The translations under genes were made by a program, and so were the position numbers. Below are positions 34,245-45,000 of a DNA stretch of 64,000 nucleotides, piece after piece. Below the pieces are notes generated by a model that was not told the origin of the DNA, ran no database searches, and saw only the letters and a list, made by a program, of their open reading frames with translations. The first letter of the stretch is position 1. Each line of letters begins with the position of its first letter. The DNA comes from Notospermus geniculatus (Eukaryota > Nemertea > Pilidiophora > Heteronemertea > Lineidae), in the NCBI GenBank assembly GCA_002633025.1, contig NMRB01000873.1, forward strand, positions 100,527 through 164,526, given 5' to 3'.

Positions 34245-36526
34245 CACCATTATTTATCAGCCGCTAGCAGCTTAATTGAAAGGATTTGAACACTGGATTC
34301 GCCCCATGTTCGTATTGGCCGTACTTCGACTCAGAGTCCTCTTTGAAGGGGAGTTTGTCTGAAGGTGGTGTAGGACGCCATCTTGTAAGAAGCAAGCTGA
34401 AGCAGGTCTCGCGAGAATACGTAACCAATCAGAGGTACGTTTCTGCGTAAAGAAAGGGTGCCACTGTTGACTATGAAGGAACAAAGTAGTTACGCAGCCT
34501 CTTATGCCCGTTCCACACCGTCGTGTGATGAAAGTTTCTGAATGGCATAACAATCCACAGTGCTTACACGTGAGCCCTTATTCAGTATCAAGCTTTGTTC
34601 AAAATTTTGACCGTTAGAAAGGGCATTCAGGGTTAGTTTGTTGTTAATATTTGGGGTTAAGGGTTCCCATGGCACTCGACACCAATCTCAAGAGTGCTTA
34701 CGAAAGGAATTTGTAAACAGTGAAAAAAGTGGTCCAAATACACACTTGAATTTACTTCAACAGATTGTTGCTGGCCGACCACTTGCTATATTGAGCAATT
34801 ACGGAATGGCATCATGGCAATATCGACGTACACTTCAATGCTCTGATCATGATGTGATCTGAGAAGTCCCTTGATTAATTACTTGGATATTATTTCAGCC
34901 GGAATCCGAAGCGTAAAGTCTGCAGCGGCATGTTGCAGGCAAGAAAAAAGTACAAGTCTAGCGATAACATGTGGTTACCAACTGGTAAATTGAGTTAACT
35001 GCATCGACAAACATCTGATGTTGCATCAGTGGAATTCCCGCTGATCAGGATGCTTGCGGTAAAAAGTGCAGGAGATTACCGTAAGAGGAAGTTGGTGAAC
35101 ACGATCAAAGTCCGGAAGGTTGATGATCAAGTTTCGATCATAAGTATTTGGTACAGTGACCCAAAAACAGAATGGGGATTTACTATTGGCTGCATGTCGA
35201 GTGTTTTCAGAGGTACCTTTCGGTTTTGTCGAAATTGACCCACATGGCGTCGTCGCCAATAATTTCCGTTGGAGACGATTTTTTATTTTTTTACAGTTTG
35301 ATTGTTGTACTTTTATCAAATCATATGCATGCAGTGTAGTACGATACAAGTATGCCATGTGCACACATCCATCAAGTGCACATGTTCAGTAAGCGTTATA
35401 GCTGTAGATGGCTATGCTATAATATCACATACCAATCTAAAAGTAAGCTGATCTCACATTCACTGGCAAGTGGGTAAAACAATCCATAAGCTAATTTCAG
35501 CTTTCAATTTCCATGCATAATTTAAGCAACATAATGGTTGAAATGACAACGGGCGAAAAAAATACCTGTATGGGTAGGTACTTATACATAACACTGCCAG
35601 TGAACGGCTAGCTGGGTGCGTGGTTCATGCGGTGGGGGAAGTCCAAGCCATTTCATCCTTCTTTCAGTGAACCACCGCAAGATAAATCGACCATAAAAAA
35701 GGCACCTTTGCGGGTCGAATAATAGGGCGGTTTAGAAATCAAACGATAAACGTAAACTTTACGACAACGTTATTTTTCGTCCTACATATTCGCCAGATTT
35801 TATGTTGCACTTTTGGTACAAAAATAACGTTGTTGTTAACGTTTACGTTTATCGCTGGATTTCTAAACCTCACTATTATTGTGACCGCAGTCATATGAAA
35901 CCAGTTGTACCAACCCAGATACCCAACCCAATCACTCTGATTTTTGTAACCGATGCGATAGGAATGCTAAGAACATCAAACCAATCAATGAGTATCGATT
36001 TTCTCACTGAGACCAAAGTTTCCAATTTAAGATATGTCGTCATCGTAGCCAGGTCAATTTGGTAAAGGCTACTCGGTCATTGGAATGATCATGTCGAACG
36101 TCGAGTCGCAATCGCGTCAAAGTTCAGTATCTCGTATTGATGATTTCACCACCGCCAGACGGCGCTGCCGTGGTTCCGAGGTGACGGGAGATGTCGGTCT
36201 GTCCATCTGTTTGTTTTCCAAAGGAATCGATCTGTTGGCGACATCAAAGTCACACCTATATAGATCTTTTCATCAGAATAGCCGAAAGCTATGCATATCC
36301 ATTTCACTCACTGTCACCCTCGCTGACAGTTGCGAGAGAGCGGCTGTTGCCATGGTTACTGATACTTGGATATAATTGCTTATGTAAGCAATGGGCGTGG
36401 CACATGGCGGAATCACTCATGGTGATGGTCCCCCACGTAATGACATAATCAACATGGCGACAATGAAGGTCATAACATGGCTACCAATGAAAGGCAATGA
36501 CTAATTTGCCATACTCGAGGGGGCGT
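34245..36526. other. Unassigned stretch, possible weak exons
   Basis: An open stretch at about 35047-35211 ends at a possible donor (AGAGgtacct) and encodes VSIISIWYSDPKTEWGFTIG among other residues. A possible short exon follows a TTTCAG at 34899. I do not recognise either and cannot connect them by phase. An inverted repeat (35729-35869) also lies here. Confidence 0.2.
35729..35869. mobile_element. Foldback MITE
   Basis: GGTTTAGAAATC...GATTTCTAAACC ends, with inner arms CGATAAACGTAAAC / GTTTACGTTTATCG and AACGTTATTTTT / AAAAATAACGTT. Confidence 0.7.
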
Positions 36527-36898
36527 NNNNNNNNNNNNNNNNNNNNNNNNNNNNNNNNNNNNNNNNNNNNNNNNNNNNNNNNNNNNNNNNNNNNNNNNNN
36601 NNNNNNNNNNNNNNNNNNNNNNNNNNNNNNNNNNNNNNNNNNNNNNNNNNNNNNNNNNNNNNNNNNNNNNNNNNNNNNNNNNNNNNNNNNNNNNNNNNNN
36701 NNNNNNNNNNNNNNNNNNNNNNNNNNNNNNNNNNNNNNNNNNNNNNNNNNNNNNNNNNNNNNNNNNNNNNNNNNNNNNNNNNNNNNNNNNNNNNNNNNNN
36801 NNNNNNNNNNNNNNNNNNNNNNNNNNNNNNNNNNNNNNNNNNNNNNNNNNNNNNNNNNNNNNNNNNNNNNNNNNNNNNNNNNNNNNNNNNNNNNNNNN
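36527..36898. other. Assembly gap, 372 N
   Basis: Run of N only. Open frames that cross it are meaningless. Confidence 0.99.
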
Positions 36899-37310
36899 AG
36901 CATGTGAATACTGTACGTTCTGTCAGCATCCATACAGCAGTGCGTTATCTTGGTCGCCATGGGCGATGGCGAGGCTACACGAGCGGGACACAAAGAAATT
37001 GTACTCATATAATCGATAACCCCAGTCTGTCACACTGCTATAGAGCATTATTCAGTCTAAATTAAAATGATATTATGTTACAGTACAGTTAATGTTCATT
37101 ATTCATGGAAATAGGAATACCAGAGAAACCTTTGAAATACCACTCCGATTCTGCCGATTCAAATCATTGTTGTTGGATGTGACACAGTGATTGGCTTATT
37201 TCGAGCTTCCCTTCAACTACAAGTTAGTTTAATTGAAGGATACAGCTAAGCTATTCTACTGGGAACGCGATACTTCGTTAATTCTTGATGCTTGTCTTAC
37301 TTCTCAACAG

Positions 37311-37403
37311 GCAGATGAGTCAGAACCAAAGGAGAACCGAGCGAATGTTACAAAACGACTCGGAAAGGAAGAGACACTGAAGGAGGGTAACGACACAGTT
37401 TAA
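37311..37403 (+). CDS. Possible terminal exon of an unidentified gene
   Basis: Follows an acceptor (CTTCTCAACAG) and encodes 30 hydrophilic residues (ADESEPKENRANVTKRLG...) ending in TAA. Upstream exons would fall in or before the assembly gap. Charged composition without a recognisable motif. It might be chance. Confidence 0.2.
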   Translation, partial: ADESEPKENRANVTKRLGKEETLKEGNDTV

Positions 37404-39036
37404 TTAGGCCTATCCCCATGCTGGCGCGTTTGGACGACCCTGCAGTACTGATGGAAGCATTTGACTGCCTTGAAGCCTGTAAAGATCATTTTCTCATTCA
37501 CTTATGAGAAAAAAATCTCCATAATACCAAGCAACTGGACCGTGATATAGTTATAGAGCAAGTGTGTTTCAACTTTCAGTGCCACTACGGACAGCACATG
37601 AATTCGTCAATAGCAAGTGATTTGCGTTGTTAGATTTTCAATACCATGATATATGCGGTGTCAAATGTTTCATACCATTGACATTGATATCCGTTATTCA
37701 GCCTGATCGGTATTCCTGACATACACCATTAATTACGAGGTTCTCCTTTCCCCCTTTTCAGTGTGACGTCTTTCGTTCCGCTCTCATAATCATTAGGAAT
37801 GATCTTCATGTAAAGGTGACTTAGCGGAGGTGTTTTTTTCGCGTTTTAACTTTTTCCTCGACCAGCCATCGGTATTGGTTCCAAATGCTTTGCCCCCACC
37901 CCCACCCTGAGGTAATCAGTGGTTCTTAGCACGCTCCCTAAGAACCTCCGATATTCTTCGGATCTTTCCCCGATCTTCCCCACTTACCACACCGTATGCC
38001 ATCTGGTGCAGAAGATGGTTACCCGTCGAGCCTCAGTGTTAGGTCTACGAAAGATCCACCATATCAACAAGATACAGGTATTTTCAACTGAAATAAAGGC
38101 AAACCATGAAAATGACTTTAACAGGTCGCAGTCCAGCCTCCAAGCCATTTCGCAATTCTTGCTCCCCCATCGCAACGTACATGTAGTGGAAAGACTTGTG
38201 CCTGTGGGTATTTTTATTCGGAAGCAACGATCGCAGCGCTTCCGGCGTATTACGGCATGTTCTGTAAACATCTGGTTGCTAAGGGCTGATGATGATTCTA
38301 GTTACCAATGGAAACGCCAATGTTTAGAGTCAACCTCATGCATCCAAACTGGGTGTGGTGGTCAACTCTAATGCTTTGCTTATAAACCTAGTCCGCAGGT
38401 TTCAATCAATCGATGATTCAGTTACTGGATGTATGTACAGGCGAAGTCCATTCATTCGCAGCGAGGTTTAATCGCCGAAAGCACATAGGAATTTTGTGAT
38501 CATACATTATTTGTTTGCGATATGTATGATAAGAGAAGTAAGGATTACCGCATTCTTTCCCGTTTTAAGCAAGGTGAATCAAGGATTTTTGTAAATAATG
38601 GAACACACCGAAGTGGCAAGTGTGATCATCGGCGTGCATGTAGATTGTCTCCATTTTGGACCAAATGGAAGAGGTACAGCAGGCCCGCGGAACTGTAGGC
38701 TATAAGGACCAGTCGGCGAACTTCACGGCAAAAGCAGTGCAAGGACACCTAGAAAATGTTTTTTGAAAAACTACTATACTGTAGTTGGTACTTTCATAAA
38801 GCCGCCCACATTTCCCTATATTGTCACAATACATTATTTGGTGTTATCTTTGCTTTCTGTTCAGAATTTTTCAACCGACAATATATCATTTTATCGTACA
38901 AAGTCATGAACAGGGCATTTGGAGCGTGACGATCACGCGCCAGTCTATTACAAAAGAGTTGAGATTTATATTGTGGACACCAGAAGACAGATATTAGTGA
39001 AAAAAATCTCATGGAGGAAACATTTGCTTTTTCAAA

Positions 39037-42000
39037 ATGCTGTCAAATTCGAACGGATTGTATCTGTTGACGTTGTTCTCGGCCTTGGTGTTCGCCTCGC
39101 TTGTGCCAGGGTTCGGATGGAGTCCCAAACTCGACTGTGGGCAATGTCTGATTCAGGTAGGGCACGTCCGATATTCGTTTGTCTGATCATGGCCCGGTCG
39201 GATAAGATTACTGATGCATATACACAGCAAATATGTATTGCTGGACATACAAACATGTTGAGACGTGAATAGGAATGTTTGCAGGGCGACTTGACAAATC
39301 ATACTTTATACCAAAGATTTTTAGGCCATGCTCCGGCTCGTCCGTGGTATATGGATTTGGTAATGACAACTCTTCTTTGACGAGTTCCCTCCAACAAGCC
39401 TACTATACCTATAATCACCATAGATAGCAGGCCCATTTGTCCCTGCCAGAAGGGACATTCCTTAAGGTGCTTACAGGTGGACATTGCGTCTTGGAGCAAC
39501 TCGACGGATCCGTCGCAGATCAAAAAACCACCACGCGCAGGTCGACATTTCAGCGATTTTTTTATATGAGAGGAACTCGGAGCAACTGCCTGTTACCTCG
39601 AACAGCAGGCCCAGGTCGACGGATCTGAGTGGAACTGGAGACAAGTCGCCGAAAAGTAGAACATGGGCAACTCGAAGCAACTAGCGGATCCGGCAGTTGC
39701 TCGGAGACGCAAGCGCGCTCAGGTCGACAAAATCGGCAACTGATCAGTCACTCTGAGTTGCTTCCATCGTCGGAAAGCTAGTTGCCGCGAGTTTTGCTCC
39801 AAGACGCAATGTCGACCTGTAAGCACCTTTTAGTTCCAGCACGTAGGCTATCAGACAGCTAATTCGAAAATAGAAGAAAAATGCCAGAAATCCTCTTCAA
39901 ATCTTGCAATCGACCAAATTGAGATTAAGGAAGTGGTCGAAATATGTGACATGAACAGTGCTAGGGCCTTCTGATAAATTTAAGAACTCCCTGCCGTAAC
40001 AAAGCCCATGACATGTAACAGTAAAGAATGTCCCCTGTAAAATGTGTCCGCATCTATTGTTCAATGACGGATAACTTAGGTGCATGACAAAAGAAACCAA
40101 TCACCAGAGATTAGAATATACACGTAACAATAGGATCTTTTGTTCCTAGGACAGTTTTTCATGGTGACATTCCTTCCTTTCACACGTGGACGAAGGCAGC
40201 CACCATATTTTTTTTCTTTTTTTTGTTTTATCATATTTTTTTCTTTTTTTTGTTTCATCATAAATCTACTTATCTTGCAGTCGCATCCGAATCAGGAATG
40301 TGAAATTACGGGCATTGGTAAGTTTGAAAAACAAAGATTCATTGAGAGCTGTAAAATGAAAGCTATATAGGCCTACATATACCATGATATTTATGTGTGT
40401 GGCAACTGTGCTCTCCCGCCAGCGGTAAAAACCGAAATAGTAAGTTGTTGACCAATCGCTGCGACTATATGCACATATGACTGGTTTTAAATAGCCCTAT
40501 ACACAAAAGGAGAACATTCTTTCGTCATCTACATGACAGGTGAACTGTCTTCAACAACAGGAAGTTCATCTTTGACATGGTTCCATATGATGGGCCTAGG
40601 TAAACTCTAGTACATTCACTAACCTTCACACATGTATATGACACAGAAATAATGCTGAATAAGGAGTGTCCAATACAAATACCGTATAGTCGCGTAGCAG
40701 CCGAAATAGACACCGTGGTGTTGATCACAAACTTACAAAATCTTGGTGTAGGCCTAGGCCTACTCTCACCAGTTAAGAAAACCATTCACCATCGTAAGAA
40801 ACTATCTCAAGTCTCTTTGCCTCTACGTTCCTCTGACCGTTCTATTGGATGTACAGTTCCTCCTTCTTGGTTTCTTGCCGGTGTCGCTGAAACCGAGACG
40901 AGCTCCCGTTCGATGAGCCCCAAATATTTGTGAGGTTTCGCAAATCTGACGAAACACGAAGTACGAAATACGAAATTGGACTTCATTTCCATGACATAAT
41001 GTATTTCAGGAAATGGTTGGTACCACAAATATCGCCTACTGCAAGAGCGTCTTTTAGCGTATGAAGTTAGAACGATAGAGTTACGATGTATATTAAACTT
41101 TGAAATTTCTCGTTCATCTCCAAATTGTAAAATTCAAGATGCGCCATAACTTTTTCGGTTTTACATTGTACATGACATGCTAAAAGACGCACTGGCAGTA
41201 GGGACATTTGTGGTACCAACCATCTCCAGAAATACATTAGGTCCTGGGAATGAAGTTGAATTTCGTATTTCGTACTTCGTGTTTCGTCAGATTTGCGAAA
41301 CCTCACAAGGATTATTACCCGTCCTTATTGCCTCTCGGTTCCAAATTCCCGACCGTTTCGTTGGACGTCCAGTTCCTTTTCTTCCAGCCTCCAAGTTCGA
41401 CCCGAGGTACCAGCTACCGCGATCTCGGTGCTACATTAGCCGTCCAGAGCTGAACGTGTCTGTTGCACCTTTCAAAGATTGCAGCGGACTAACATTCAAT
41501 ATCTCAATCAGAATCCCTGACGAAGGTAAGATCTGGTCCTTCCCAGACAAATCGTACCGTAATCAGTCAGTCACCCAACGAAGGGCACTGTGCAAAGTGT
41601 AACATAGCCAAAGAATGCCCCTCCATAGACCTTTCCAACAAAGATGGTTGCCTACTTGTTTTCCCCCATGACGTCTTGGCCATTCATTGTCCAAGCACGA
41701 TATAACACTGACTACCAAATGCATCCTCTCAGACGTTATCTAATCCTTTCTGCCCATGGCCCGCTTGACCATCTTGTGCCAGTGGGCATTGGCATTGCTC
41801 CTGATGACGTCATTTGGTGAGAACTGTTAGACCGACATCTTCATTGGAAAGGTCTACAGGCCTCTTTGTGTTCTTCTGGTGAATTGTTTCCTGGACGCTG
41901 CATCCTGGTGTGTATGTTGTCCGGTAACACTTCCTTTGTTGCGTCACTTTGCGAACAAGTCACCATGTGGACGAGTCACAGGCATAATCGTCGATGAAGA

Positions 42001-45000
42001 AGACGTGTTACTGGTATCAAATATAGAAGTTGTCTTCGTTTGTTCACAGGAAGAGACTGTTTGACCGGTCTTCGCGTCACAATCAAGGAACACATGCATC
42101 ATAAATTCATGTATGGGTACGACATCCAACTAAAGGAGGGAAAGTGGTCTCTTCTAGACGAAGGGGTGAGTCTAGTCCGTCTCATAAAAATTTCCACTGA
42201 CTAAAGGTGTCCATCCACGAGAGAGTTTTCTCGCGGAAGTTGGCTCACAATGGGCAATACACCATTTTTTGTTTCCTTACGGCTTATGCTGGGACCAGGG
42301 ACACAAACAACTGCTCACAGTTAAGTTGCCCATAGAGAGCCAACTTACGCGAGAAAACTCTCCCGTGGATAGGCGCCTTTATTCTTTCATTTTGTCTATC
42401 TGCCGGCTGAACGTCAGGCCTAGTGGTCTCCAAAAACGAAACGGTTCCTTTCCTTAGCGCTGGAAATGGAACAGGTTCCGGTTCAACGAACCTCGTTCAA
42501 ATACCACCAAGGAATCTCCCATGTAGCCTACATCGTCCGTGTATCTTTTTCAGGCGGTTTTGCATTTTCAAGTCCCTGATCGCACAAAAACAAGCTGCGC
42601 ACCGCACTTGTATCCAGGGCTCGAATACTTCATCAAAGTCCAGACAGTGCCGATGAGGCAGGTTCTGGTGAAGTCTATCCCCGTGGATTCTTTCGACAGT
42701 ACCAGGGTACACATGTCAGTTTGGGGTACGTTCTATCGTAGGTTCTTTATCTCTGGCACTGCTAAAGGTGCAAATGGAAATGTTCGAAAATGTTGCCAGT
42801 GTAAATTGCTTGTTTCCATTGAACTTTCTGCTTTGGCCGTTCCCTTTTGTTGCATGCTTTTCCCTGATACAAAACGAACTTAAGAAAAAAACCTTGTTTT
42901 TCGGAACGCAAGGAGAATAATGATAAGTGTACAATTTCAAATTCCTTCCTTGTACAGCACCAGGAAAATGGCAAACGAAAGTAAAATACGAGACGTTTGC
43001 CAGTGGTGTCACAGTCTGGTTTGAGGATCTTCCACCGCAGCCCGTGTGCTTATGTCTCCGAAGGTATCAGTTTTTGTTGATCAAACAAATTACATCCACA
43101 ATGAAGAACCTGCAGATTGGAGAACCTCTTGTAGTGACATACGTAAGTAACTTCGCCGTGAACATCTGAGAGGGGTGACCGGCCCCTCGGTGTTGACTCA
43201 TTGACAAAGACGGCCAGTCCATCGCGTTCAGATGAGTCACTCAACTTTACCATACCTTTGTCACATTGCCGTTTCCAACAAATATGGTGGCCTATTAGTT
43301 CTCCTACATGACGTCATATGGTGAGGACTGGTAGACCGTCTTCTATATGCTGGAAAGGTCTAGTGGGCCTGATTGCTAGTTAGGCCAGGCCCAGGGGTTA
43401 GGCTTTTTCCAACCTTACAATGGCAAGGAGACTTGCTTGATTGACTTCGAGTTTTCTCTCCTTTTCATAGCCACAAAAAGAAGGATTCTTTTCCGATATA
43501 GAAGACGGGAGATATAGAATTTGCGTAAGTATGAAAATATGATTTATGCAACCTTTGTCTCTTTGTTTGTGTTGCATGTTCTCAGCGCAAGCCGAAAGGA
43601 AACAAACAATCTGGTTAATTGCCCACTGACTTCCAGGAGAAAACTCTCCCCTGATTAGGAGAATAGGCCATTTCTGCCTAGTTCATACTTCCTTTCTGAC
43701 CAGTACGGAACGGAAAATGTGTTGTGTTGTCATAGAATACAAATGTACTTTGTTATTTCACGTCACGCTGGTTCCAAACAAAGCAGGCCACGCTGGTTCC
43801 AAACAAAGTACGTAACTCGTTACGTAAACTGGTTGGCGGGGGCGGAAAAAGCTTTGTTTACGCTTGGAGGAAAAGGTTTACGGTATTTCACGCCACGCTG
43901 ATTCTTAAAAAAGAATTTTCCATTCTGCAATCTGGTCGGCGGGGAAGTATGAGTTTACCTTCCAACGAATTGCCGAAAGATGACTTTATAATGCCCGTTG
44001 TACACGGTAGGATTTTTTTGTACTAAAAATTATAAATGAGGCTCATGAAGGGTGATTAGTTCGGTCCATAGACTACCGATTGCCGTGCTGAAAGGCATTG
44101 TGAACACCCATTTAAGGCTTAAGGGAAGTAAACTCACATGACGCAAAGGGGCCTAATTTTGGACATCTAAGAGGGGTTCCAGGTCATATTCTCCTGAAGA
44201 AAGGCAACAACCGCTTACCTAATCTGCTAATAATGGGCCTTTAGAATTGCTCTGAGTCACTGGCCAAGTCACCAAATCAATAATGATGCAACAAATTCAG
44301 AGGTTCATGAGTTTCATTCATGCAAACCTATGTTACCTCATCACTGGGAACTTTAAAAATATGATGCAACAAATTCAAAGAACATTATCTCACCTAGGCT
44401 CATACATCTTGCTATGCAAAGGCCTAGGCCTAGGAGCCTAACACATAGGCCTCGATCTGTACATTCATAGTGAGCTAGAAAGTGGATCTTCTGGAACCTC
44501 TGCTTTGTGCACCATTTTGGACACATTTTACAAAATCACTCCAAAGTCTATCTTTGGTCGACAAATTTAGCAATATCTCAAAATATTGCCCTCGGCAGGT
44601 ATGTAACCTTACTTTATATGTTTGTTTGAATGTGATAACTTTACTGCCCGTTCAAGAAAATGACTTTTCCTTTTACAACTTTTTGAAACTGAGTTTCTTA
44701 CTGTAAAACAAAAGAGGGTTGCGTAACAGTCGATACTGATTGATATTGAGGGTCCCTATTAAACAAAAATCAAGGTGGGAGGAGTAAATTTTGTACCTGG
44801 GATCTGTATACATGAAAACTTGACACTCACTTTTCATGGCTGTGACTCAGTGCGTTTACTTCCCATAAGCCTTAAGCCCCATTTATAATTTTTAGTAATA
44901 AAAAATTGGACCGTGTACAACGGGCATTAGTCGTTTAATTCCAGGTAGAACCCTTGGAGCATGACGACGAGTGCCAGGGGGGCTGTAGAGTAAGTTGCTC

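Noticed and set aside
36481-37008. Long open frames over 36.5-37.0 kb
   Set aside because: They consist almost wholly of the 372-N gap.
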